Positions 1-6,456 of a stretch of DNA of 12,753 nt are shown here, in pieces. The DNA lies in contig DEHX01000064.1 of NCBI GenBank assembly GCA_002352145.1, forward strand, positions 21,431 through 34,183, read 5' to 3'. Under the pieces are notes generated by a model. That model was not told where the DNA came from and did no database searches. It saw only the letters and a program-made list of their open reading frames with translations. Origin of the DNA: Chitinophagaceae bacterium UBA2789. Lineage in GTDB: Bacteria > Bacteroidota > Bacteroidia > Chitinophagales > Chitinophagaceae. The translations under genes were made by a program, and so were the position numbers. Position 1 is the first letter of the stretch. The number at the start of each line of letters is the position of its first letter.

Positions 1-348
1 ACTGTCATAAGCCTGCCCTTATTGCTGAATCAGTATTTCGCACCGGTAGCAGGATCTTTATCAGGTACACCATTAACAATTACAACAGAAGGTTGGACTA
101 TGTTTCTCGGCTCTATCAAACTGCCGCTGATACCTATGCTGATCGCTTTTCTGTTATTACCGGTCAGTGTTATCGCAGCCATGTTTGTCAGGTTTAAAAA
201 TGTAGACAGGGCCAAAGAATATATGTGCGGGGAAAAAGTGAGTTATTCTTTTTCCTCCTTCTATTTCTCTACCGACAGGGCCACTCCTTATTTCGCTACA
301 GCAGGTATCCTGTTTTTTGTAGCATTGATCATCGTGGCATTGATTTAA
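1..348 (+). CDS. echA: Ech-type hydrogenase antiporter-like membrane subunit (NuoL/EchA family), C-terminal part
   Basis: The reading frame is open from base 1 and ends at TAA 346-348, so only the last 115 residues are present; the TTG at base 22 is internal, not a start. Three things are visible: a hydrophobic stretch after the LPLIPM segment, a short polar linker with a YMCGE sequence, and a final helix of about 20 residues ending at the stop. This matches the C-terminus of NuoL/MrpA-like proton- or sodium-translocating subunits. Members of that family form the ion-pumping arm of complex I and of Ech, Hyc and Mbh hydrogenases. The next gene starts 10 nt downstream and the following order B-C-D-E-F is that of the methanogen ech operon, so EchA is the most economical name. 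HyfB-like or MrpD-like alternatives cannot be excluded from this fragment. Confidence 0.82.
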   Translation, partial: TVISLPLLLNQYFAPVAGSLSGTPLTITTEGWTMFLGSIKLPLIPMLIAFLLLPVSVIAAMFVRFKNVDRAKEYMCGEKVSYSFSSFYFSTDRATPYFATAGILFFVALIIVALI

Positions 349-358
349 ACTGATTATT

Positions 359-1198
359 ATGAACAACCTCTGGATTCCGATAATACTGATTATACTGGCT
401 CCCTTCATTGGCGGACTGGTATATGGTTTTGAACGCATCATCAAAGCAAGAATGCAACGGCGTATCGGGCCACCGCTACTGCAACCCTTTTATGATTTCC
501 TGAAGCTGGCAGACAAACGAAAAATGATCATTCATTCAGCACATGCTTTTCTCGGTATCATGCACTTTGTATCACTGTGGTTTGCTTTAGGCGTTTTACT
601 ATTGGGGGGTGATCTTATTCTTGTCATCTTCCTGCACCTGCTTTCCACTGCGTTATTAATACTGGCAGCTTACAGCACCCGTTCTATTTTCAGTCACCTC
701 GGTGCAAATCGTACCGCTATCAGTATACTGGCCTATGAACCGGTACTTATTATTATTGCTGTTTCTATCTTCATACTAACCGGAAGCTTTGATGCAGCAG
801 CAGCTTTTCAATCAGAACAGCCTTTGCTGTACAAAATGCCATTGGCCTTTATTGCTTTGCTGCTGGTACTACCGATCAAGTTAAAAAAATCACCCTTTGA
901 TGTGGCTGAAGCTCACCAGGAACTAACAGGCGGCGTAGAACTTGAATTTTCCGGTATCTTTTATGAAGCGGTGTACACCGCCAAATGGCTGGATTATGTA
1001 TTCTGCTATGCATTGGTCTATCTTTTTGCAGGTAATAATATGTTATTGGGCGCCGGATTGATAGTATTCACTTTCTTTTACCTGAATGCACTCGATAATT
1101 CCACTGCAAGGGTTAACTATAAGCAAATGCTACGGTTTTCATTAGCCGTTTCATTTTCCCTTGCCTTTATCAACTTACTAATAAATAGTTTTTCATGA
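359..1198 (+). CDS. echB: Ech hydrogenase membrane anchor subunit EchB (NuoH/HycD family)
   Basis: The 279-residue polytopic membrane protein belongs to the complex I subunit 1 family, which anchors the hydrophilic hydrogenase module to the membrane and couples electron transfer to ion movement. The N-terminal part contains the family motif RRIGPPLLQPFYDFLKL after the first helix. A central cytoplasmic loop at roughly residues 175-200 carries KKSPFDVAEAHQELTGG followed by an acidic patch, the typical NuoH/EchB loop next to the quinone or cluster site. About eight hydrophobic segments are visible. The length is near that of EchB and HycD and slightly short of NuoH. The ATG lies 10 nt after echA, and the stop overlaps the echC start by 4 nt (ATGA), so translation is probably coupled. 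HycD or MbhM are alternative names for the same family. Confidence 0.92.
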   Translation: MNNLWIPIILIILAPFIGGLVYGFERIIKARMQRRIGPPLLQPFYDFLKLADKRKMIIHSAHAFLGIMHFVSLWFALGVLLLGGDLILVIFLHLLSTALLILAAYSTRSIFSHLGANRTAISILAYEPVLIIIAVSIFILTGSFDAAAAFQSEQPLLYKMPLAFIALLLVLPIKLKKSPFDVAEAHQELTGGVELEFSGIFYEAVYTAKWLDYVFCYALVYLFAGNNMLLGAGLIVFTFFYLNALDNSTARVNYKQMLRFSLAVSFSLAFINLLINSFS

Positions 1199-1719
1199 AA
1201 CTGGCTTCATACAGAAAGAAATCTCCCTGGATACTGCACTACAACGCAGGCGGCTGCAACGGATGTGATATTGAGATACTGGCCTGCCTCAGTCCTAAAT
1301 ATGATATTGAACGTTTCGGCATGATCAATACCGGCAATCCCAAACAATCAGATATCTTACTAGTGACTGGACCGGTAACCAAACGCAACCGTGAACGGCT
1401 GGTGGAGATCTATGCACAAATGCCCGAACCCAAAGTGGTAATAGCCTGCGGCGCTTGTGCCAGTACAGGCGGTGTGTTTCGGGGCATGTATAATTGCGAG
1501 GGTGGTATCGACCAGTATATTCCTGTAGATGTGTATGTATGCGGATGCGGCACAAGGCCGGAGCAAATTATTGACGGGGTGGTGCAGGCCCTGGCCATAC
1601 TGGAAACAAAAACAAAAGAGCTTGAAGAATCAGTGCGGCTAAAGAAAGAAGCGGTAAAAGAAAAACAACAACTAAACAGAAGAAATATTGCTGATGAAAT
1701 AAAACCGGCATTCACATGA
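1195..1719 (+). CDS. echC: Ech hydrogenase small subunit EchC (NuoB/HycG family)
   Basis: The 174-residue protein is the small electron-transfer subunit carrying the proximal [4Fe-4S] cluster next to the Ni-Fe site. The likely ligands are C21 and C24 in GGCNGCDIE, C88 in CGACAS and C118 in VCGCGTRPE. The first motif is CxxC, as in Ech/Mbh-type hydrogenases, rather than the adjacent CC of NuoB. The last motif usually reads PGCxxRPE; here the Pro before Gly is Cys (C116), so C85 and C116 are extra cysteines near the cluster. After the conserved end of the fold (IIDGVVQAL) there is a tail of about 40 residues rich in Lys, Glu and Gln that looks like a charged helix. The start overlaps the echB stop, and the stop overlaps the echD start by 4 nt. 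Confidence 0.92.
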   Translation: MKLASYRKKSPWILHYNAGGCNGCDIEILACLSPKYDIERFGMINTGNPKQSDILLVTGPVTKRNRERLVEIYAQMPEPKVVIACGACASTGGVFRGMYNCEGGIDQYIPVDVYVCGCGTRPEQIIDGVVQALAILETKTKELEESVRLKKEAVKEKQQLNRRNIADEIKPAFT

Positions 1720-2057
1720 AAAAGATCGAAACCACATTAACCTCCTTAAAAAGCGACATAGCTGCTTTTTACAAACAGGAACTCCATCATTTCATGGTAA
1801 TGAATGCAGTGGAAGTGGCTGACAAAATAGAAGTGCAGTGGTTTTTTAGTGATTATGCTTACCTCTGCGAAACTACCTGCTTCTTTACACTGATTGATCC
1901 GGCAGAGAAAATTCCGAGCATTAAAGACATTGTAGTATCCGCCTGGGTGGCAGAAGCTGAACTGGTGGACCTGATGAATATTAATATCGAAAACACAGCA
2001 AAAGGATTTGTGCTTGAACCTGATTTTGAAAGCGGCCCGCTGCGTAAAAAGAAATAA
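1716..2057 (+). CDS. echD: Ech hydrogenase subunit EchD (NuoC-like, 30 kDa subunit family)
   Basis: The 113-residue soluble protein corresponds to the short NuoC-like subunit that packs on the large and small subunits and carries no metal. Position in the operon is the main argument: it lies between the small-subunit and large-subunit genes, overlapping echC by 4 nt and ending 2 nt before echE. The sequence shows the expected alpha/beta pattern and a C-terminal section (WVAEAELVDLMNINIE ... GFVLEPDFESGPLRK) matching the NuoC C-terminus. The NuoC fingerprint E-R-E-x-x-D-x-x-G reads E-A-E-L-V-D-L-M-N, so the Arg and the Gly are lost. EchD proteins are generally divergent from NuoC, and similarity alone would be weak without the context. 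Confidence 0.8.
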   Translation: MKKIETTLTSLKSDIAAFYKQELHHFMVMNAVEVADKIEVQWFFSDYAYLCETTCFFTLIDPAEKIPSIKDIVVSAWVAEAELVDLMNINIENTAKGFVLEPDFESGPLRKKK

Positions 2058-2059
2058 TC

Positions 2060-3148
2060 ATGGCAAAACAATATGAAATACCAATAGGCGCCCAGCATAT
2101 TTCCCTGCTGGAACCCCTGCATTTTAAATTCACTACTGAGAATGAAAAAATAGTGAAGACTGATGCCAATGTCTATTATGTACACAGGGGCATAGAGCAG
2201 GCCTGCTGCTCCAAATTCAAATTCCGCCAGGTAAGTTTCGTTGTGGGAAGGGTTTGCGGACTCTGTTCCATTTCACACACTACTGCCTACTCACAGGTTG
2301 CAGAAAAACTGGTGAAGATAGAAGTGCCTAAAAGAGCAAAATATTTACGGATGCTGGTAATTGAACTGGACCGCATTCACTCACACTTACTTTGCTTAAG
2401 CCATGTGGCGGAAAATTCCGGCTTCGAAGCACTGTTCATGAAAACCATGCAGTACCGGGAGTTCTCTATGGAGCTACTCGAAGCCGTTTGCGGCAACCGC
2501 ATCCAGTATGACTTCTCCATTGTGGGTGGTGTGGCCAGGGATCTGAAACCACAGGTTGCGCAATCGATTATTGAAAGGCTGAAAAAATTTGTTCCGCAAC
2601 TAGATGAACTTATGGACATCTACAAAAATAACTGGACGCTGTCCTTGAAGAACAAAGGCGCAGGAGCCATCACCAAAGAAGATGCTATGCGGCTTAATGT
2701 GGTGGGACCTTTTGCAAGAGCTGCAGGATTAGCAGTAGATGTTCGCAACGAAACAGAAGACCTGCTTCCCTGGAAAGAAGTAGGTTATGAAATGATCACA
2801 GAAACCAGTGGCGATGTGTATGCAAGAAACATTGTTCGCCTGAGGGAGTTGTATGTATCAATACGCATTATTGAAAATATCATTAACGGCTTGCCCGAAA
2901 CACCATTGATCACCGAAACAAAAGCTTTTCCTGACGGCGAAGCAACCGTAAGGCTTGAGGCTCCAAGAGGAGAGTTGTTCTATTATGCCAAAGGGAACAA
3001 AACACAAGTACTGGAAAGACTAAAGATCAAGGCGCCAACATTCTCCAATGTAGCAGCTATGGCAGAAGCATTTACCGGCAATGAATATGGTTCAGTCCCG
3101 GCTATCATTGCTTCTTATGACCCTTGCCTTTCCTGTACAGCCAGATAA
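2060..3148 (+). CDS. echE: Ech [NiFe] hydrogenase large catalytic subunit EchE (NuoD/HycE family)
   Basis: The 362-residue large subunit carries the Ni-Fe active site, where 2H+ and H2 are interconverted with electrons from or to ferredoxin. The N-terminal L1 motif is GRVCGLCSISH with C66 and C69; the C-terminal L2 motif is DPCLSCTAR with C356 and C359. All four Ni/Fe-binding cysteines are therefore present, unlike NuoD, which has lost them. YVHRGIEQ at residues 40-47 is another family signature. The reading frame stops directly after the L2 Arg, so there is no C-terminal peptide for a maturation protease to remove, which is reported for EchE and CooH types. The start ATG is 2 nt after echD and the stop is 7 nt before echF. 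Group 4 (Ech-like) assignment comes from length, motifs and operon order. Confidence 0.95.
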   Translation: MAKQYEIPIGAQHISLLEPLHFKFTTENEKIVKTDANVYYVHRGIEQACCSKFKFRQVSFVVGRVCGLCSISHTTAYSQVAEKLVKIEVPKRAKYLRMLVIELDRIHSHLLCLSHVAENSGFEALFMKTMQYREFSMELLEAVCGNRIQYDFSIVGGVARDLKPQVAQSIIERLKKFVPQLDELMDIYKNNWTLSLKNKGAGAITKEDAMRLNVVGPFARAAGLAVDVRNETEDLLPWKEVGYEMITETSGDVYARNIVRLRELYVSIRIIENIINGLPETPLITETKAFPDGEATVRLEAPRGELFYYAKGNKTQVLERLKIKAPTFSNVAAMAEAFTGNEYGSVPAIIASYDPCLSCTAR

Positions 3149-3155
3149 AACTTGA

Positions 3156-3650
3156 ATGATGAAAACATTTTTTAAAACAATAGGTAACGTATTTAAGAAA
3201 CCGGTCACCACCAAATACCCGTTTGAAAAAACATTTATACCCGAGGATTACCGGGGACTGATCGGCTTCGATGAAAACCTCTGCATCTGGTGCCGTCGTT
3301 GTGAAATGGTTTGCCCGCCTGGTGCTATTGTTTTTTCACAGGATATGGAAGGCAAACAAACCTATCATTTCAACAGGGCTGTTTGTATCTATTGTGGCGA
3401 ATGTGTCCGTGCCTGCCCCAAAGAAGGTGCTATTTTCCAAACAGCAGAACCAGCCCCATGTGCATTGAAAACAGAGAACATTAATAACGGCTGGAATAAA
3501 TTATATGCAGAAGCACTGCAAAGCCGTGAAGCTTACGCTGCCGAAAAGAAAAAGAAAGCGGCAGAAAAAGCGGCAGCTGATAAGCTGGCTGCAGCAAAAA
3601 AAGAGGAAGAGAATAAATCAGCCACCGATAATCAAACCGGTGCTGTATAA
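3156..3650 (+). CDS. echF: Ech hydrogenase polyferredoxin subunit EchF (NuoI-like, 2x[4Fe-4S])
   Basis: The 164-residue iron-sulfur subunit relays electrons between soluble ferredoxin and the EchC cluster. Two complete CxxCxxCxxxCP motifs are visible: C43-C46-C49-C53 followed by PP, and C77-C80-C83-C87 followed by P. The N-terminus (residues 1-37) is short and basic/amphipathic, as in NuoI/EchF. After about residue 115 the protein turns into a low-complexity tail rich in Ala, Lys and Glu (about 45 residues), which is not part of the ferredoxin fold and explains the extra length over typical EchF proteins. A Met-Met start is present at 3156 and 3159; either may be used. The gene sits 7 nt after echE and 16 nt before hypA. 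Confidence 0.92.
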   Translation: MMKTFFKTIGNVFKKPVTTKYPFEKTFIPEDYRGLIGFDENLCIWCRRCEMVCPPGAIVFSQDMEGKQTYHFNRAVCIYCGECVRACPKEGAIFQTAEPAPCALKTENINNGWNKLYAEALQSREAYAAEKKKKAAEKAAADKLAAAKKEEENKSATDNQTGAV

Positions 3651-3666
3651 ATCTATCTTATTCAAT

Positions 3667-4005
3667 ATGCATGAGCTCTCTATAGCACAGTCTATTCTTG
3701 CCATTGCCCAAAAAGCAGCCCCGCCTGATGTCATTATTACCGGTGTAAACATTCAGGTAGGAGAATTAAGCAGTATTGAAACTGAATCGTTAAAATTTGC
3801 TTTTACCGCTATCAGAGACGAAACAATTTTACAAAAAGCCGATCTGAACATCGACATCATTCCCGGGGAGGCACAATGTGCTGACTGTAGCAACATTTTT
3901 CACTTGCCTGCTTTTGGACATCCCTGCCCACGCTGCCAGGGCTTTTCCTTAAAGATCCTGAAGGGCCGGGAGATGAAAGTGACAAGTCTCACCGTAGAGG
4001 AGTAA
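3667..4005 (+). CDS. hypA: Hydrogenase nickel-insertion chaperone HypA
   Basis: The 112-residue HypA delivers nickel, with HypB, to the large subunit of [NiFe] hydrogenases. The conserved N-terminal MHELSIA is present with the nickel ligand His2, which fixes the start at ATG 3667; the frame is open further upstream to 3505, but that overlaps echF and adds nothing conserved. The structural zinc site is formed by C71-x2-C74 and C87-x2-C90. The gene follows echF by 16 nt and is probably cotranscribed with the hydrogenase it serves. No hypB, hypC, hypD, hypE or hypF lies downstream in this window, so they must be upstream or elsewhere. The stop codon is inside the loop of a small hairpin followed by a T-run. 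Confidence 0.95.
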   Translation: MHELSIAQSILAIAQKAAPPDVIITGVNIQVGELSSIETESLKFAFTAIRDETILQKADLNIDIIPGEAQCADCSNIFHLPAFGHPCPRCQGFSLKILKGREMKVTSLTVEE

Positions 4006-4018
4006 ATCCTCTGTTTTT
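3996..4018 (+). terminator. Small hairpin with T-run at the hypA stop
   Basis: AGAGGA (3996-4001) pairs perfectly with TCCTCT (4007-4012) around a 5-nt loop that contains most of the hypA stop codon; a T-G pair can extend the stem to 7 bp. It is followed by five T residues (4014-4018). This has the form of a weak intrinsic terminator ending the ech-hypA transcript. The stem is short and only moderately GC-rich, so partial read-through into the downstream oxidoreductase genes is plausible. Confidence 0.45.
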
Positions 4019-4029
4019 CCAATGAAAAA

Positions 4030-4043
4030 CTGACATAAATCAT
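4030..4043. promoter_or_regulatory. Candidate Crp/Fnr-family operator
   Basis: The sequence CTGAC-ATAA-ATCAT matches the Fnr consensus TTGAT-N4-ATCAA at 8 of 10 defined positions and has the TGA-N6-TCA core of the Crp/Fnr superfamily. It lies in the 112-bp gap between hypA and the 2-oxoacid oxidoreductase operon, about 40 bp upstream of a -7-like element. Placement before a ferredoxin-linked, oxygen-sensitive enzyme makes control by low oxygen plausible. This is a single short match by eye and could be chance. Confidence 0.35.
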
Positions 4044-4079
4044 ACCCAGCCATGACGGGGCAACTGTGAATCGGGCCGG

Positions 4080-4087
4080 CATATTTG
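4080..4087 (+). promoter_or_regulatory. Candidate -7 element for the 2-oxoacid oxidoreductase operon
   Basis: CATATTTG matches the Bacteroidota -7 consensus TAnnTTTG at 5 of 6 defined positions. It ends 30 nt before the ATG at 4118, which would give a leader of roughly 25 nt. It overlaps the in-frame TTG at 4085, an argument against that TTG being the translation start. No convincing -33 element was found. Confidence 0.3.
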
Positions 4088-4117
4088 GACATTTGTTATA
4101 GCTCTAAAACCCGGATA

Positions 4118-4447
4118 ATGGAAGACAACACCAACAAAACCGCTACGGCGAAGGAAAGAAAAGTCAAAGGAAGGGTTGAAATTGACATACAAAGATGCAA
4201 AGGCTGCGAACTCTGCACTACCGCCTGCAAAGAACATGCACTGACTCTTTCTGATACCATCAACATCAAAGGCTATCGTTACATCATTGCCAATAATGAT
4301 GTATGCACCGGCTGTGTCAACTGTGCATTGGTTTGTCCCGATGCAGTCATCACAGTATACAGAACCCACCCAAAGAAAAAACCGATTGACATCACACCGG
4401 AGAATATCAAAGAGCAACTGCAAACAATGATCAGTCCTTCAAAATAA
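4118..4447 (+). CDS. 2-oxoacid:ferredoxin oxidoreductase, delta (ferredoxin) subunit
   Basis: The 109-residue protein carries two [4Fe-4S] clusters and passes electrons from the catalytic subunits to ferredoxin. The cluster motifs are C27-C30-C33-C37 and C63-C66-C69-C73; the second ends in the usual CP, while in the first the Pro after the last Cys is Lys. Residues 1-18 form a charged, probably disordered lead. I chose ATG 4118 rather than the in-frame TTG at 4085 because the TTG would extend into the putative promoter and add nothing conserved. The gene lies 6 nt before the alpha subunit gene. The family is that of VorD/KorD/PorD; as a lone gene it would just be a bacterial ferredoxin, so the specific name depends on context. 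Confidence 0.88.
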   Translation: MEDNTNKTATAKERKVKGRVEIDIQRCKGCELCTTACKEHALTLSDTINIKGYRYIIANNDVCTGCVNCALVCPDAVITVYRTHPKKKPIDITPENIKEQLQTMISPSK

Positions 4448-4453
4448 TTTGTT

Positions 4454-5521
4454 ATGACGGAAACCAAACTCATGAAGGGTAACGAAGCCATGGCAGAAGC
4501 CGCCATTCTGGCCGGCTGCGATGCCTACTTCGGCTATCCCATCACCCCGCAATCAGAAGTACTGGAATACCTGGCAAGAGAAATGCCCAAACACAATCGC
4601 ATTGTGTTGCAGGCAGAAAGTGAAGTAGCTTCTATCAATATGGTTTATGGCGCTGCCGGTGCAGGCTTTCGGACCATGACCAGTTCCTCTTCTCCGGGTA
4701 TCAGCCTGATGCAGGAAGGAATTTCGTATATCGCCGGTGCAGAGTTGCCATGTTTAATTGTAAATGTCAATAGAGCAGGCCCGGGGCTCGGAACCATACA
4801 ACCCGGGCAGGGTGATTATTTCCAGGCAACAAAGGGCGGAGGCCATGGAGATTATAAAATGATCGTACTGGCGCCTGCCTCTGTACAGGAAATGGCTGAT
4901 TTTGTTTACCTCGGATTTGATCTGGCTGATAAATACCGTAACCCGGTGATGATGCTCTCTGATGGTGCTATTGGCCAGATGATGGAAAAAGTAGAGTTTA
5001 AAACTTATACCAAACCGAATATTGATAAATCATGGGCCACTACCGGTAAACCAAAAACCCGTAGCAGGAACTATATCACTTCTCTCTTCATTCAGCCGGA
5101 AAGAATGGAACAACATAACCTGAAGCTGGAAGAAAAGTTCAAACGCATCCGGGAAAATGAAGTAAGGTTCGAAGAAATAAATACAACCGATGCCGAATTT
5201 CTTTTTGTAGCCTACGGACTCAGTGCCCGTATCTGCCAGAAAGCAATGGACATTGCAAGAGAAAAAGGCATCAAAGCAGGATTGTTCCGCCCCATCACAT
5301 TATACCCCTACCCTTACCAGCGACTGAAAGAACTTGCTAAAGATGTAAAACTCATGCTGAGTGTCGAACTCAACAGCGGGCAAATGGTAGAAGATGTGAA
5401 ACTGGCTGTGGAAGGAAAAGTACCGGTTGAGTACTACGGAAGAATGGGCGGAATGGTACCCACTCCGGAAGACATTGTACATCATTTAGAAACTTTAATA
5501 CAGTATCATCATGCCAACTGA
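4454..5521 (+). CDS. vorB: 2-oxoacid:ferredoxin oxidoreductase, alpha subunit (VorB/KorA type)
   Basis: The 355-residue alpha subunit forms the substrate and CoA-binding part of the enzyme that oxidatively decarboxylates a 2-oxoacid to an acyl-CoA with reduction of ferredoxin. The signature YPITP is at residues 28-32. The N-terminal pyrimidine-binding-like domain continues with a Ser-rich TSSSSPG loop and the GPGLGTIQPGQGDYF segment; the C-terminal half is the transketolase C-like domain. No gamma domain is fused, so gamma is a separate gene. The overall look is that of proteins annotated as 3-methyl-2-oxobutanoate dehydrogenase VorB in Bacteroidota, but 2-oxoglutarate or other branched 2-oxoacids are equally possible substrates and cannot be separated by eye. 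It overlaps the beta gene by 11 nt. Confidence 0.92.
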   Translation: MTETKLMKGNEAMAEAAILAGCDAYFGYPITPQSEVLEYLAREMPKHNRIVLQAESEVASINMVYGAAGAGFRTMTSSSSPGISLMQEGISYIAGAELPCLIVNVNRAGPGLGTIQPGQGDYFQATKGGGHGDYKMIVLAPASVQEMADFVYLGFDLADKYRNPVMMLSDGAIGQMMEKVEFKTYTKPNIDKSWATTGKPKTRSRNYITSLFIQPERMEQHNLKLEEKFKRIRENEVRFEEINTTDAEFLFVAYGLSARICQKAMDIAREKGIKAGLFRPITLYPYPYQRLKELAKDVKLMLSVELNSGQMVEDVKLAVEGKVPVEYYGRMGGMVPTPEDIVHHLETLIQYHHAN

Positions 5522-6329
5522 AGAACATGTATTACCCGATACAGCGCTGGATGTGGTAACACCGGCCTGCCACGATGAGGAAGAATACGAAGTGGTGTAT
5601 CACAAACCGCATACAATGGTGGATGTGAGTATGCACTACTGTCCGGGCTGTGCCCATAGCCTCGTACACAAACTCATCATGGAAGTGGTGGAAGAAATGG
5701 ATATACAGGAACAAACCATTGGCATTGCACCTGTAGGCTGTTCTGTCTTTGCGTATGATTATATGGATATTGACATGCAGGAGGCAGCACACGGCCGTGC
5801 CTGTGCGGTGGCAACAGGTATTAAAAAACTGATGCCGGATAAATATGTTTTCACTTATCAGGGTGATGGTGATCTGGCTGCCATAGGTATTGCCGAAACA
5901 TTGCATGCCATTAACCGTGGTGAAAATATTTTGATTGTCTTCATGAATAATGCAGTATATGGAATGACCAGTGGACAAATGGCGCCTACTACCCTGCCTG
6001 GCATGCATACCACCACCAGTCCAGATGGAAGAGATGTAGGTTACTATGGTTCACCTATCCAGGTTTCAGAATTGATGGCCAACCTTCCGGGAGCTTTCTA
6101 TGTAACAAGACAGGCAGTAAACAGTGCTAATGCAGTCCGCAGAACAAAAAAGGCATTGCAAAATGCATTCAAATATCAGCAACTGCATAAAGGAACCTGT
6201 TTGGTAGAAATTATCGGCAATTGTCCTTCCAACTGGAAGATGACACCGGTGGAAGCCGCAAAATTCATTGACGAGGAAATGGTAAAAACATTTCCGCTGG
6301 GTGATATTAAAGTGCCAAAAGGAGCTTAA
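5511..6329 (+). CDS. 2-oxoacid:ferredoxin oxidoreductase, beta (TPP-binding) subunit
   Basis: The 272-residue subunit binds thiamine diphosphate and the proximal [4Fe-4S] cluster. The TPP/Mg motif begins with GDGDLAAIG at residues 118-126 and closes with NN at 146-147, followed by YGMTSGQMAPTT as in related OFOR beta chains. Likely cluster ligands are C44 and C47 (CPGC), C77 (VGCS) and C238 (GNCPSNW); the spacing agrees with that of known OFOR beta subunits. About 35 mostly acidic residues precede the conserved region, an N-terminal lead longer than in archaeal homologues. The ATG lies inside the end of the alpha gene (11-nt overlap), indicating translational coupling and stoichiometric synthesis. 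Gamma follows only after 127 bp of repeat-containing DNA. Confidence 0.92.
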   Translation: MPTEEHVLPDTALDVVTPACHDEEEYEVVYHKPHTMVDVSMHYCPGCAHSLVHKLIMEVVEEMDIQEQTIGIAPVGCSVFAYDYMDIDMQEAAHGRACAVATGIKKLMPDKYVFTYQGDGDLAAIGIAETLHAINRGENILIVFMNNAVYGMTSGQMAPTTLPGMHTTTSPDGRDVGYYGSPIQVSELMANLPGAFYVTRQAVNSANAVRRTKKALQNAFKYQQLHKGTCLVEIIGNCPSNWKMTPVEAAKFIDEEMVKTFPLGDIKVPKGA

Positions 6330-6340
6330 ATAAAGCCGCC

Positions 6341-6415
6341 TTTGACAAGCTCAGGCTGACATTTTTCTTGTCATGCTGAGTTTATTTATGTCATACTGAG
6401 CTTGTCGAAGTATGA
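6341..6415. repeat. REP-like inverted repeat cluster between the beta and gamma genes
   Basis: Three related units are visible. One (6341-6361, containing TTGACAAGCTCAGGCTGACA) is in inverse orientation to a full unit at 6389-6410 (TGTCATACTGAGCTTGTCGAAG), with about three mismatches. A truncated unit lies between them at 6369-6380. The full unit forms its own hairpin: TCATACT (6391-6397) pairs with AGTATGA (6409-6415) around an 11-nt loop. The core CTGAGCTTGTCGAAG resembles an intergenic repeat I remember from many Bacteroidota genomes; that recollection is untested here. The cluster sits inside the oxidoreductase operon, where folded RNA could alter decay or expression of the gamma gene. 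Confidence 0.75.
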
Positions 6416-6440
6416 TTGTAGTAATTAATAAAACAATCAT
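6412..6440. repeat. 8-bp perfect inverted repeat upstream of the gamma subunit gene
   Basis: ATGATTGT (6412-6419) and ACAATCAT (6433-6440) are perfect inverse complements separated by a 13-nt AT-rich spacer, ending 16 bp before the gamma ATG. The left arm overlaps the right arm of the REP-like hairpin, so in RNA the two stems exclude each other. It may be an operator, an RNA stem or chance in AT-rich DNA. Confidence 0.4.
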
Positions 6441-6456
6441 TCTTTAAATAACCAAT

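Noticed and set aside
3505..3666. In-frame upstream extension of hypA giving a 166-residue protein
   Set aside because: It lies over echF in another frame, is Lys/Arg-rich shadow sequence, and the conserved HypA N-terminus MHELSIA begins at 3667.
4085..4117. TTG start adding 11 residues to the delta subunit
   Set aside because: It overlaps a promoter-like element and adds no conserved sequence; ATG 4118 is preferred.
5532..6008. Long reverse-strand open frame opposite the beta subunit gene
   Set aside because: It is rich in His, Ile and Cys in a pattern typical of an antisense shadow, and has no recognisable domain or start signal.
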